Origin: Coniferiporia sulphurascens
Taxonomy: Eukaryota; Basidiomycota; Agaricomycetes; Hymenochaetales; Hymenochaetaceae
Direction: 5' to 3'
NCBI GenBank assembly: GCA_002794785.1
Contig: NBBA01000005.1
Span: 124,001 to 188,000 of the forward strand
DNA: 64,000 nt
The notes under the pieces were generated by a model. That model was given only the letters and a program-made list of their open reading frames with translations, was not told where the DNA came from and did no database searches. The position numbers were made by a program, and so were the translations under genes. Below, piece by piece: positions 1-12,540 of this stretch; the stretch's first letter is position 1; the number at the start of each line of letters is the position of its first letter.

Positions 1-3000
1 TCTGGCTCTCCCAACTCCTTCGACAAGCGTAGGGTGAGGGCGCAAATTAGGGCCCTCTTACTCCCGGACATTATTTCCCGACGCAAGACAGAGTATGTAG
101 TCGATTTTGAACAGACGGAGTTCTGTGACAGATACGTTCCGACGATGATGGGCGAGACGCCGTTACGAATTCGGCAATGCGCGCAGAAGAATGGCTTGAC
201 TGAGGGTTCGGATTATGTCCTCGGGCATCGCAGTATCTGGCTCACGTATGGAGCATGGAAACTTGTCGAAGATGGTGTTCGTGAGCAGGAGAAAGAAAGC
301 GGTGCGATGGGTGGTTTCCGGGACGATGAGAGTGCGATGGACGACGGGGCCACAGAGCTCACGCACGACCCAAGTGTCATCGCACTCGGAACGGGCGAGT
401 TTTACAGTGAGAGTGCGGACAATCTCCTCCTTGCACGCACAGCGTCCAACGGAACGAACTACCTCGATCCGAACAACGGTGGGGCGGGAAGGTATGGAGG
501 TGGAGGTTTGAAGTCTCCGCGCCACGATCAGACACCTGCATACACTGAACCTGATGAAGGAAGTGCTTGGGGTTCAGAATGGGACAAGAAGGGTGGACAG
601 AGTCCGCCGCAGGAGAGTTTACCTAAAGAAGGCGGTAACTTGGTTGTACACAGCGCGCCAAACGCCATCGAAGAGGTGCCTACTAGCCGCACTCGCCGCA
701 TATGGCTTATTCTCGTCCGTATGACGACTTGGTGGATCCCGGACTTCCTGCTCATATGGGTCGGGCGGATGAAGCGTCCTGATATTCGTCTGGCCTGGAG
801 GGAAAAGGTCACGATCTGTTGGATCATTTTTATGGCGTGTGCCTCCATTATCTTTTACATCGTCGTCTTCGGTAAGCTGCTCTGCCCTAACCTCAATAAG
901 GCGTGGGACAGCGATGAAGTGGCTGAACACACTGGGGAAAATGATTATTTTGTGTCAATCCGGGGACGAGTCTACGACGTGTCAAATTTCATTCAGGCTG
1001 ACCACAGCGATATTACCGGAGAACCGAGTAACTCTGCGGCCTTGTTAGACGAATTCGCCGGACAAGATCTTACCTATTACTTCCCTCCCCCCTTAACTCT
1101 TGCTTGTGCCGGTCTCGTCAGCGACGACACTGTTACGTTGCAGATCAAGAACTTTACAAACGAGATTTCACCCACAGCAATCCATACCTCTGGGTCTCAG
1201 GCAACTAGCACAACCTCGAAACTAGCTAATACTGACTGGTACACAAGCACCTTCCTTCCAAAGATAAACCAGTTCTACAAAGGTACTTTAGTTTGGGAGA
1301 AAGCACTGCTTTTATCAGAAGCACAGGACACAAACATTGCCAAGTGCGTACGCTTCATTCGCTATGAGGCACATTCATTACTTAAGTGATCTCCGCAGGA
1401 TTTGGGGTATATACGAGAGCAATGTGTATGACCTCACTGACTATGTCTACACCCTCAGTCTCTTCAACAACGCCGCCAGTTATGAGTTCCTGGATGATGA
1501 TATCGTCACTGTCTTTAAAGACCAGGCAGGACAAGATGTCACATCGGCTTTAAAAAAAGTATTGGCAGCAAAAAGTACTGATGTCGTGGATGCAAATATG
1601 AACTGTCTTGGAAACAATTTCCTCATTGGGGAAACTGATTTCAGGAAGACGCCGCGCTGCCAAGTCCAGAATATCCTGCTGTTGGTATTTTCGATTATTC
1701 TCATGGTTACCATCGCTGCGAAGTGTAAGTGGAAATCTACTATTCTTCGTCACTAGTTCGCTCATTGGTATCATTTTCCCCTTGCTATGGAATAGTCCTT
1801 GCCGCCCTGCAACTCACTTCCAAGCGTTATCCGGAACTGCTTGATAAGTTTGTCATATGTCAAGTACCATGCTATACCGAAGGGGAAGACTCTTTGCGTC
1901 GTACGCTTGATTCGCTGGCGGCTCTCAAATATGACGACAAGCGAAAACTCATTTTCGTCATCTGCGACGGGAATATCATTGGTAGCGGCAACGATCGCCC
2001 GACTCCTCGTATTGTACTAGATATCCTTGGTGTTGACCCGAAACTGGATCCGGAGCCACTTTTGTTCAAATCTATTGGTGAAGGTTCAAAGCAGCTTAAC
2101 TATGGAAAGGTATATTCTGGATTGTATGAGTTCGAGGGCCATGTCGTACCGTACGTGTCAATCGTCTCAGCATGAATGACTTCTGACCGGTAAATGTTTC
2201 AGCTATATCGTGGTCGTCAAAGTTGGCAAGCCGACTGAGAGGTCCAAGCCAGGCAATCGTGGAAAGCGTGACTCGCAGGTTCTTGTGATGCACTACTTAA
2301 ATCGCGTGCACTTCGACGCGCCTATGTCTCCCTTAGAGCTTGAGATTTACCATCAAATGCGAAATGTCATTGGCATTGATCCAGCCTTTTACGAATACAT
2401 TTTCACAGTGGATGCCGATACTGTGAGTCTTTCTACGTTATAAATATATATACGTACTCAGAATTTCGTATATGTAGTCCGTTACACCGGACTCCCTTAA
2501 TCGTTTGGTTGCGTGCAGTGCTGACGATTCCAGTATTATCGGTATTTGTGGGGAGACTAAGCTCGATAATGAGGAGGGCTCATGGTGGACGATGATCCAG
2601 GTTTGTGGCTCCCGCACTGTGTTTTCCTTCTGCATACTGAGCTATTACAGGTTTACGAGTATTACATATCGCATCACTTGGCCAAAGCCTTCGAGAGTCT
2701 TTTTGGTACCGTAACATGTCTTCCGGGTTGTTTCTCCCTGTACAGGATCCGTACCGCTGATAAGGGTCGTCCCATCATTATCTCGAACCGCATCATCGAT
2801 GATTACTCTGAGGGTAACGTCGATACGCTACACAAGAAGAATTTGTTCTCCCTTGGTGAAGATCGATACTTGACGACACTCCTCATCAAGCACTTCCCCA
2901 CGTTCAGGCTCAAGTTCACGCCGGACGCCATCGCACATACTATTGCGCCAGAATCTTGGACTGTCCTCCTGTCTCAACGTCGTCGCTGGATTAACTCCAC

Positions 3001-4560
3001 TATCCACAATTTGTGCGAGCTGGTCTTCTTGCCAGAGCTTTGTGGTGTTTGCTGCTTCTCTATGCGTTTCATTGTCTTCATTGATCTTCTTGGCACCGTT
3101 GTAAGTTCGGCTTGTTGTCGTTGAACACTATATCTCGACACTAACGAAATAACTGTTTAGATCTTGCCTGCCACAGTTGTTTATGTAAGTTCAACGTCGT
3201 GGACGTATCCTGAGTGAATTCTGAGCCTTTCTTTTTCTTAGCTTGTCTATTTGATCGTGACAGTTGCCACCGGGAAAGCTGCTCTTCCGGAACTTTCCCT
3301 TATTATGATTGCTATTACCTACGGTCTTCAGGTATAGCGTTTGTTGATTAACTATTTATAGTTTTCTAACTCTTTACATACAGGCGTTGATCTTTATCAT
3401 AAAAAGGGAGTTCATGTTAGTCGGTTGGATGGTCGTATACCTCATCTCGTAAGTAAGAAATAAAAGCGTCCTCCAACCGTGAATTTCCGACACGTTTGTT
3501 GCAGGTATCCGGTGTACAGTTTCTTCCTTCCCATATACTCTTTCTGGTTCATGGACGACTTCAGCTGGGGTAGTACTCGCCTCGTCGTCGGTGAAGGTAA
3601 CAACAAAAAGGTTATCATGGCAGAAGACGAGAAGTTCGACGAAAGCATGATACCTCTCAAAAAGTTCAGCGGTATATACTCTCTCTTCTCTACACATATC
3701 ATCTTTTTTTTCTAAGTATCTGCATTACAGAGTACGAGGCCGAGGCTTGGGAAACGGGGACTCATCGCTCGGATGAGACTCGCCACACTGGATATAGCTC
3801 TAGCAAGTATCGCTCTCAGCAGAATGTCCCCATGTCGCGACCGGAGTCGCCCAGAAGCTATCATCAAGCGTCACAGTCTGGAGACTACTACCGAGACACG
3901 AACCACACGTACAACAACTCATCTAATCCTAACCTGCGTCTCCCGTCCAAGCAATCGGCAAGCAATCTGTCGCACCACACTGGAATCCCGTCCCACCAAG
4001 GTCATGGTTCCATGTCAGGCTTCAACGGTGGTGCACCCCAGTTGGGCGCGATGCCTTTCGTTCCATTTGGTGGCGGACCGGGATCGCACACTGGCTCTGA
4101 CTATGGAGGCCACAATTTCATGCCGCCTATGGGTCCTCCTCCTGGCTTCGCGAACACAGCGTCCTTGTATGGTATGGGCATGATGCATACGGGATCCCAG
4201 TCGGGTGGATTTGGTGCTGGTATGATGCTGCCAATGCAGCCAATGGGCATGCAGCAGCGACCGATGTCAACCTTCTCGCTTGCAACAACTATGAACCCGT
4301 TCGCAGGGCCGAATTTGAATGAGAACCCGACCGACGCCGAGTTGTTCAACGCCCTGCGGGCGTACCTTAGCACGCAGGACCTGATGACTGTTACCAAGAA
4401 GTGCGTCCATCATCAATTTAGCTGTGTGCCCTTACTGATTTGCTGTTGACGATTTAGAACCGCCCGCGAAGCAATTATGGCTAAGTTTCCTAAAGCTGAT
4501 CTCACATCTCGCAAGGACTTCCTCAATCAATCCATTGATCAGATCCTCTCGGAATCATAG
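1..4560 (+). CDS. Class V chitin synthase, myosin-type, 3' part (5' end outside window)
   Basis: Membrane enzyme that polymerises UDP-GlcNAc into cell-wall chitin. The frame is open from base 1, and its first residues ([29 protein letters not shown]) match the end of a myosin-like head, so the start lies upstream. I trace twelve exons: 1-1343, 1399-1724, 1796-2150, 2203-2422, 2478-2600, 2651-3100, 3161-3184, 3242-3331, 3384-3448, 3505-3671, 3731-4400, 4458-4560 (1311 residues, in phase). In this partial protein, two hydrophobic segments lie near residues 235-255 and 270-290. A cytochrome b5-like stretch ([10 protein letters not shown]) follows near 310-370, with a related stretch ([15 protein letters not shown]) after it. 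Chitin synthase motifs DADT (~748), EDRYL (~858) and QRRRW (~897) are intact, then membrane helices and a Gly/Met/Pro-rich linker. The last ~55 residues ([15 protein letters not shown]) look like a DEK C-terminal domain. Domain order fits basidiomycete class V enzymes. Start missing; otherwise apparently functional. Confidence 0.95.
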
Positions 4561-5071
4561 ACAATCTTTCCCTTTCCTTTTTATCGTCTGAATATCTTAC
4601 GCCTGTCCTTATTGCCTTCCTTATCTCTACAACACCACGTCATCGTCTACTCTCTTGCATCACATGGACTTTTTTCCTCTGCTTTCCTGGACTTGAATCA
4701 ACGCTATGTAGTATGTCCGCGAGACAGTCCTAGTTTTCATTTCTGCCGACCGGGCTTTTTGACGGAGTGTAAAGTGTGCTTTGGTTGGTTCCTTTGCACG
4801 AATACATAAATTTGGACTTTCTACTATCAACCCTAATTATCTTTTGTGCCGCGGAAGACGATCAACAATAATGCAATTTCTATTAAATACAAACGCACAA
4901 CCGATGGCTAACAACATTTACAGAAAGCAGACAGCAAGACCCAAGACGAAAGCGTGTATGTATGTGTACATGATAGTACATTGCACTATGGTCGTAGAAA
5001 ATATACAATGTGAATCGACAGGTACAGAGGGGGAAAGGGAAGAAAAAATCTTATAGTTGGCATTGCAATCA
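4561..5071. other. Gap between convergent genes, no gene seen
   Basis: This is the space between the ends of the chitin synthase gene (plus strand) and the next gene (minus strand). It is T-rich just after the chitin synthase stop, as expected for 3' untranslated sequence. Open frames here are short and show no recognisable domain. Confidence 0.6.
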
Positions 5072-6300
5072 TCAACGAGGGGAAGTAACGCCAGAGTGCA
5101 CGCCCATAACGTCTTGCCAACTGTCGTCACTAGAACCGTCGCTGGATCCATCGCCGGAGCCATCGCTTAAACTGTCACTCAAGTCATCAAAGTCCCTATG
5201 CTCGGCGAAATCTCCAAGCTCGCCTGGGCCTCTATTCCCGTCGGAGCTGCCTCGCTCGCTGCCGGACGCAGCACCGCCGACCTCGCGCGCACCGACAAAG
5301 CGAAGGAGGGACTCGGATGAGCGCGAGTCAACTGAGAACATCTCTTCATCCCCGGAGAATACTTGGGAGTCGGAAAAAGGCGATGTGGGGAAGGAGCGGA
5401 AGTCGGTCTGTGGAGAGAGTGCTGTGTTGAACGAGAGTGTTGACGAGGATGTCTGCATGCTCATGGATGGTGCGACGACGTCTAAGTTCGCTAGTGGTCT
5501 CTGTGTTTGCAACGAAGGTAGAATTGGTGGGGGTGACGCCGGGCTTGAAGAAGCAGGTGGAGTAGGCAACTCGATGCGCGGGGACGTGATGGGCGAGTGC
5601 CTAGGTGAGGCGTCTACAGTCCACATGTTTTGATGTGGAGACATGTGCGGTGATGTCAATGTAGTTTCCGAGCCCACTGCGAACGGTGACTGCGGCGGTG
5701 AAACTGTAGGTGTAGCAGTCGATGTCGCATGTTTCCAAGATACGGGTGAGGGCGCCATCGGTTCGTATGGTATGTCCGCAATCGACTACTCTTGCGTTAG
5801 TTGATTGAACAAGCTAATAGCGGAAAAACTCACCCCATCAATCACGTCCGATTGCGCCGGGTTCTCCGCACCGGAGTGGGTACGCCTGTTCCGAAGCCCT
5901 GCGCTCATCGGCGGGCTCCAAACTGTAGCACTTGTGCGTGTATTGAAGTCTCTCAGCTCTATTGAAGACGTAGCATCACTATCCGGGCGCAGTCCTAGTA
6001 TGTCACCGTTGCCATCGTGGTCGTTGTTATCATCATCCTCGTCCTCGTCGCGTCGCGCGATGAAGGGTGTACTAAGACGTCGCCTTCGGGAATCCACGCG
6101 CGCCCTATGTTCGTCTCGCCACTGTCTCAGTTTCGGACGAATGAACGGATCGAATACGAACTGCATGTCGAGAATTAAGCCGACTAATCAGCTCGTGCAT
6201 ACATAGACCGACGTCGGCACCGCGTACTCACCTCCTTGAACGTGAATCCTACAGCAACAGTACTGATAGCGACGACGACGTAAACCACCGGTGCCGGCAT
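5072..6300 (-). CDS. Membrane-anchored hypothetical protein, Ser/Pro-rich tail
   Basis: I do not recognise the family. Three exons on the minus strand (6300-6232, 6160-5834, 5785-5072) join in frame to give 369 residues. The first exon codes MPAPVVYVVVAISTVAVGFT, a very short N-terminal hydrophobic segment that looks like a signal anchor. It is followed by FDPFIRPKLRQWRDEHR, a basic juxtamembrane stretch, then an acidic Asp/Glu run near residues 60-70, and a long low-complexity Ser/Pro/Thr tail ending in SWQDVMGVHSGVTSPR. The layout suggests a single-pass protein with a disordered cytosolic or luminal tail. The start was chosen because it lies immediately before the hydrophobic segment and gives a phase-0 junction with a good GTGAG donor. 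It converges on the chitin synthase gene; nothing links the two in function. Confidence 0.7.
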
Positions 6301-7081
6301 CCTTGCGAGTGATGGTTAAAAGGTGAAGGACAGAAGGCCTCGACAGGGAACACTGGTAGAGTGTGAACGCGTGTTTGGCATTGCTGAGTCGTGTTTCGGG
6401 CTCCGCACCTTCTTTGGGGGTTGTATGGTTAAAAATAAAAGTATCCCAAGTATGGCTGTATTGCGTGGGTGCCCCAGCATAGCCATGTATCGGATGCTCA
6501 GTACATTTTAAATTTGATAAAGAAGTTCTAGAACTTAGTCGAAACTGTGGAGATTGAGTTGCGAGACAACTGGCACTTTTATTCTTTTATTATTCATGTG
6601 TCAGTGTATGCATCCGTATTATAACTTTACCCGTGGAGACTGCTTATGTCACTGGCCGCAATTCAGCACCGCTGTAGCACTAACTAGACTCAACCGAGAG
6701 GCTTTGAATAAAAACAAAGATCGGACTCGAGTCCGGCTTTTGTCCAACGACTGGGATCACCAGATGAACGAGCAGCACCGCAAAATACGACGTTAAGACG
6801 GGAGCATAGCCTGAATCATCCTAGCACATTACCAGTGCACAATAATTAGATGTCATCAGTATCCTGGATCAGTCACCCGCAGTTAATGATTAAAACAAAT
6901 GATTCTTTTCATTATGAGTTATCTCTGTATTATGTAATTACTAAGACTTGCACGGCACGTGATCAAGACTCGCGCGTTTTGGCGTTGTTTGTGTGATGGA
7001 TTATTTTCTCGCCGGCACTTGTGGCCAACACGACCACGACAACCTGTGCTGTGACGGCGCCGGCTCTGCCCCATTTCTGCA
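6301..7081. other. Divergent intergenic region with a CACGTG box
   Basis: Upstream space of two divergent genes (starts at 6300 minus and 7082 plus). A palindromic CACGTG lies at 6956-6961, about 120 bp before the plus-strand start. No coding potential was recognised; the open frames are short and AT-biased. Confidence 0.5.
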
Positions 7082-9947
7082 ATGATGGCCTCCGACGTGA
7101 TGACGTCGAGGCTCTCCGAAATACCATTTCCCCTAGACCCCGCCCTTCTCCCGCCACTGGACAACGATCGCGAGCCGCCGAAGTCGCGTAGCCCGACCCC
7201 CGGGGCCCTAGATGAGCAAGAGATACAAGAAATGCGCGCCGTGGCACTCGAGGCCAAAAGCACGCACGCCAAGGGGAAGGGGAAGGAGGACCCCCAGGAG
7301 CTTGAGCTTGTCGATATGGTTCTACGCTTGACTGCGGCGCTGCCTTCCCGGTCTCAGGTCCTAGATCAGGCGGCTACAATATCGCGGCTGTCTCAACAGC
7401 AAGACTTCCTTCTTAAGCGAATGAATGACGAAAGGGAGGTGTGGGATGCAGAGAGGGACAGCATGTATAGGATATCTGAGGCTCTAATGGCTCAGGCTAA
7501 CATGTCATCGCATACTATATACAAGGAGCAGGTGGGTGGCCCTGTGATTTATTGTGTGACCATTGAGACTTCAATTAATCGTTGCTACTAAAGGAGAATG
7601 TAAAACGTCCAGGTGCTGTTGAGTCTGAGAATGCTTCCTTACGTCATAAGGTAGGTGTTGTGTGCACTGATGAAATATTATCGCTAATATTTACTCTAGC
7701 TTGCAGATGCCCACTCTAGAATGTCATCGCTTGAAGCCGAACTTTCTCAGCTTCGGCCTCTTTTGCTTATGCAACCTCATGCAATTGCGCTCGCCAAGGG
7801 CTTCACTCTGCCACCAGGAAGGCCACGAAAGAAAGAGGGTACCGCCAATGAGGAGAACAGAAGTTATTACCGAGTAAGGGAGGAAAAGACTTCAGGCCCT
7901 CAAAAATCCCGCAAGAAGAGAGCGGCAGCATTTAAACATGCGCCAACTGTAGCGGACGCACGTTCTGAGCATCTTTTGTTAGCCGCAAGAAAGCTCGGTA
8001 AGGAGCGAGCAACGATGGTTAGCCAAGCAATGTATCGTACGGCAGATGTCCCACATCCTGCACCCCTTCCTATGCTCGCTGCTCCTGGAAAGGGTAAAGA
8101 AAGGGCGGAAGAAGGGCAGCCACCTCCGAGCTTAGATCCTGGTGTGTGGCCACAAGCACACGATCCAAAGCCTAGGGTACCAGGAGCATCTAGGCCCCAA
8201 CAGCCTCAATTTCACCAGCTCATGGGGAATCCAGGCATGCCATACCCTCCTCCACCACCCGCCCAGCAATACCTGGTACCTTCTTCGTCTGTGGCACGTC
8301 CTGGGGCACCAATTCACGCACATGCATTCTACCATACCCAGTCGAGAGGCTATATCCCTGGTCCAGCGTGGCCGTATTACACCCCCGCACCATATGCATT
8401 TGGCCCACAATTTACGATACCCGGTGGCGCACCGAACGCTCGTCCCGTCCGCTTAACTAGTGTCCCATTGACAGCTGGCCCTTCGCGTGCACCGTCGAAG
8501 GCTTCTGCACCCACGCCTAATGTAGGGAAGGCGGTTTCAGCAGCGTTGCCAGTAGCAGCAAACACAGCAACAGGGCCATCTTCGAAGGCCGTATTACCGA
8601 GCGGAAGTAGGCAGCCGTCGGAGGTTTCGCAACAAATCCAGAAAACCCCTCAGTCAAAGGCCAATCACTCAAACGGTCCCCCAACACCTATGGACAGTCT
8701 TCTGTCTGCAGCTCATTCCGTTTTCTCCCCAGGTAGTGGTGCCTCGACTTCTGCTGGTACTCAGGAATCGCATCAGGCACGGGAAGTTGTCGATGCAGAG
8801 AGCCCGATTCCAGCAGGGAGGCGCAGACGCACGGAGGCTGCCGCCCGTGCCGATGATGCTCAGCGTACATCTGCACTTGATGTCCTTGCAGATCAAGCGG
8901 TTTTTGGCCCGTCTTCTAGACGCTCGCAAAGCAGGAGCGTGTCTCCTATAAACGACGACGGGGATGTGGGTCCATTGGACGATTTCGACGCTCATTCACC
9001 TCCTTCATCTCCGATCTCTTCAAATCGTAAACGCAAGCGACTCAGTGGCAGTGCCGCAAATTCTTCTTCGACTCCTGCTTCCGCCACAACAGTCGGTACG
9101 TCTCGTGCCACCACGCGAAGTCGGTTTAAAGCCCCACTACAACATTCTCCGTACACCCTTCGTACAAGTTCGGGTGCGACATCCGGCGAAAAAGAAGACG
9201 CGTCAAGTGGTCCGCGGAAGGGAAAGCAACCCGAACGTCTGTCAAAGCATCCTCACCCGCAAGCTCATGTTACCTTTGAAAGTACCCGTGCCTCCCGTTC
9301 CAGTACAAAGGCCAGCGCTGCGAAAAAGGTACAGCTAAAAGGAAAGCAACCTGCACGTCCACCTCCAACCCGAGCGACGCTTATGCCGCAACGCTCCGCA
9401 AACGGAGAGGAGGGCGGGTCGAGTTCTCGCTTGCCGGCAGCTTCGCAAATATCGTCCGCCTCCTTTCGGTTACGTCCAGTCCAAGCGGGTGCATTTGCGC
9501 GCAATGATGACACTGTCCAGGCAGGGCCGCCCAGGTCGACATCTGTTCCCCATCACGTTTTTCCGCCTCAAACTACTGTCCCGAGTCGGGATCCTCACTC
9601 ATTGGCGGCACTCCCGCCGGATGGTACCCGCTCCGCTCCCGCATTTTCCCCGGCTATAGTTTCGACGCCTGTAGCCGCTACTGATGTTGATGTCGAAGCC
9701 GAAGATGAGCTAGAATCTGATGAAGAGGAAGAAGATCAACTTCAGGACGAAGTCGGTCCACGTTTCTGTTTGCTTTGAGTTCGTATCTAACTGCCCTGTC
9801 GCCCCCTAGGACGACGAACCATCAGAGCAGACCAGTGGTCTAACCCAATCTGCTGCAGACATGGAAGAGGCAAATAGGAGAAGGTGGCTGAAAATTCTTG
9901 GCCCGCCCATGAAATTCCGCCACGCTCCTCCTGGTGGGGAAGATTAG
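7082..9947 (+). CDS. Large disordered hypothetical protein with coiled coil and AT-hook-like motif
   Basis: Family not recognised. Four exons (7082-7531, 7594-7650, 7700-9751, 9810-9947) give 898 residues in phase. The N-terminal part (about residues 60-200) is helical and charged and looks like a coiled coil (SRLSQQQDFLLKRMNDE; RMSSLEAELSQLRPLLL). It is followed at once by PPGRPRKKEG, which resembles a DNA-binding AT-hook. The middle is long Pro/Ser/Ala-rich disorder with several basic patches (SSNRKRKRLSG, GKGKERAEEG). The C-terminus is acidic (EDELESDEEEEDQLQDE), then a short basic and aromatic end (RRRWLKILGPPMKF). Coiled coil, AT-hook-like motif and acidic tail together suggest a nuclear DNA- or chromatin-associated protein, but that is inference. 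The last intron has a weak GTCGGT donor, so the final exon is the least certain part. Two adjacent ATGs begin the frame. Confidence 0.75.
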
Positions 9948-10701
9948 TTTCCGGTCTCGATGCAAACAGAAAAGATGCATGATATTTCTTTGGCTGTATT
10001 GGAGTCCCGTGTACTAATCGAGTGACAGGCATCTCTTGGAGTTACTTTTTCGTTCCTGGGACATCCCATTTTTATCGCGTTTACCAACATAAGCATCTTG
10101 TATTATTACTTTCCCCTCACTCATTTGTACAATCGTCTGTGTTATTTTACTTCCATGCTCACGATTCAAATTCCTGACGCACGCTGCCTTGAAGGCGTAG
10201 AACATCTGTAATATTATCTTGCCTTGCTATACTAATAAACTCTGATGTGACAATACCTCAAGTAGCATGGCCATCCTGAATTGGTCCTATGCGAAGTTGG
10301 TGTGGGAATGATACTGTATCACCGTATATGCCTATACGGAAGGCTGTGCTTGGTTCTGCTGATCAATATCTATCGGCACTAGTACTGATCGACAATCATT
10401 ATTGGAAGTCGATGAGTCGGGGGCCATAATGTACCTCTACTACGCTCGTACCTTCTTCTACGAACTCTCGTACTGGCTGAACAGGTCGATAGGCAGGGTC
10501 GCATTATCAAGCTAAGTATATGTACCTGCAAATCCTATATAGGACCCGAAGTTCCCTGAGACTTCTTCGTCGATACTATCAAAAAACATATATTGGATAT
10601 GTGCCTTGACCATGAGGGCCCAATCCAGCGAGCGGGCAGAAAATGACCGGTAATTTTTATTTTTATTTTTAAATATTAAGGCTTCCTGCGCTATTCATAA
10701 G
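9948..10701. other. Intergenic region, no gene seen
   Basis: AT-rich DNA with only short open frames. It lies between the disordered-protein gene and the TATA box of the decayed DUF1996 gene. Nothing recognisable was found on either strand. Confidence 0.5.
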
Positions 10702-10707
10702 TATAAA
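10702..10707 (+). promoter_or_regulatory. TATA box of the decayed DUF1996 gene
   Basis: The sequence AAGTATAAAATAATAC contains a good TATAAA, followed by a CT-rich stretch as at a fungal transcription start. It sits about 60 bp before the first signal-peptide-like frame of the DUF1996 relic, so the promoter appears to have outlived the reading frame. Confidence 0.5.
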
Positions 10708-10892
10708 ATAATACTCTCTTCTTTCCACGGGGCTGCCTTTACGCTCGTTCCACAACTCTCGTTTTCTTGTTTCCGCCCGCAGCGTCGTCCCCTCATTCCT
10801 TAAAAATATTCACGGCCCGTGCGCACGTTGCAGGAGCGTTGTCCCCCCCCTCCTGCCCGTTCGCTTCGACGGCTCATGCATTCCGGGTATTA

Positions 10893-12540
10893 TTGAGCCC
10901 ATCCTCCCTATCTCAAGGGCGCCTTGACCCAATCGTGAACCCTGGGACCGTATCTAGGCATGTCCACACCATTGTCCGCGCCAGTAACTTTGCGCTGATT
11001 GTGACGTATGGCTTATTGCAAAAGAGCGATTGCACCACGGCTCCTGTGCAAGCGGACATGAGGTAACCTATTTGGCTTGTGATTGAGACCATTTCCCGTG
11101 GCACTAATCATTAATGTATCAAGGCCAATATTGAGTGTCTCAGCTTCATCACCAGAATAATAGAAACAATACGTACACCCTAGTTCCGATATCTTATGTG
11201 AACGCGTCTTGTATGACCATATTCAGTATATACGTCAATTCTTCACCGGGTCCTTCATTCCGATCTCCAACGCCGCTGTACTCGGCCCCGTTCATCGGCA
11301 CGTTTCCCGCGTGGCTGCGCTTGCTCGTTGGGAAAGTTTATCGTACCATGTACAACGTGTCGAATCAGGCTGATGTTACGACCAACTTTGTTTGTTTGAA
11401 TTTCTTGGCATGAGCGCACAAACGAACGAGTTCCCAATACGGAACCGCCCAGACGGGCTGCACACGCTGATAATACTCCACCTGTGCTGGGACGGCGTGA
11501 ACCCCGACTCGGGTGGCCATAGGCCTCGCGTGTCATATTCGCTGGGCGGCGCATCCGATAATGGTGACTGTCCAAACTCGCATCCGACCAAGGTGGTCAA
11601 TTTCATTTTGGCTTCCCGGTTGTGTGGACCCGGGCTCACAGATCCGATTACGGCTCCGCAGCTGGTTACCTTATTCCATGAATGAATATTCGACATCGGA
11701 AACTTCGATTTTGTGGCAAGCTCGAACAATTGAGGCAAGCACAGGTTATTTATTGTACCGATCCGCGAGCGGGCATGCTTACGCTTTTGATTTGTCCTTT
11801 CATCGGGGGGGACGAGACCGGACTCGGATTCCGTGCCAACTTCATAAGCGAGTGGGACGTCAGCGTACTGAAGGACGCTATCGACCAGCTTTTTTAAAGA
11901 CGCCGGAAGTGTGTATTTCCGGTAATTTCGCTCCTTAATCGCGCCATCCCAGCTTTTGCACCAATACACGGAGCTTGCTTTTCTGTTCACCTCTGGGTTG
12001 CATCCTGTTCGTAGCTTCTATCAACAGTACGCATGTACGGCCCGCGCCTTGTCGAAAAGGTAACCGATGGCCCCCTTACGGCGCTCCCAAGCTGTAACCC
12101 CATCCTGTAGAAGGAGGGAGAGATGTGCCCGGATCCCATCACCCCGTCTATCAGAGGTTTTTCAGGTGCAAGCATCGGCGCGGCCAATACGTTTGCTGTC
12201 GCATCCATCGCGGCTTCATCACTGCCACAACAGCATCGTCGATGGCTGCGTCACCAGCGCCTCCCCTTCAAACGCTCCAAATGTGTACACGTCCACACTG
12301 ACTCTGTCGAATTCCCCATACTTCGCGTCGACTGGTACATTCGGCCCTGCACCCGATAATGAAGTTATCGCAGATGCGACCTGAGCGTCGCCTACAACTC
12401 CGGACACTGCCACAGTACCACTTCCTCTGGGAATTCCGAGCCTCACAGCATCATTGGCCGCCAAGTGCTCGGCTTCAAGCGGGGTCGAAGGAGCGCAGAA
12501 GGAGATGCGGAAGCACAGGCACTCTCGGGTAACTCTTGAT
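10893..12540 (+). pseudogene. Decayed DUF1996 secreted protein gene
   Basis: Pieces of a DUF1996 domain appear in order on the plus strand but in changing frames. Near 10910-11060 is RLDPIVNPGTVSRHVHTIV, followed by LLQKSDCTTAPVQADM. Near 11140-11410 are LHHQNNRNNTYTLVPISYV and VYRTMYNVSNQADVTTNFVC. Near 11400-11600 are TNEFPIRNRPDGLHTL, LCWDGVNPDSGGHRPRVSY and GDCPNSHPTKVV. Near 11800-11895 are DETGLGFRANFISEWDVSVL and KDAIDQLF. A Ser/Thr/Pro-rich tail and a basic end (GVEGAQKEMRKHRHSR) reach about 12540. These match the conserved order of DUF1996 proteins, which are usually secreted and often carry Ser/Thr-rich tails. Several TGA stops interrupt the frame (one where Trp is expected, around 11130), and single-base frameshifts occur near 11400 and 11880, which introns do not explain. 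I call it a pseudogene; start and end are approximate. Confidence 0.8.

Noticed and set aside
11376..11990. 204-residue minus-strand frame
   Set aside because: Antisense to the clearest part of the DUF1996 relic; no recognisable domain.
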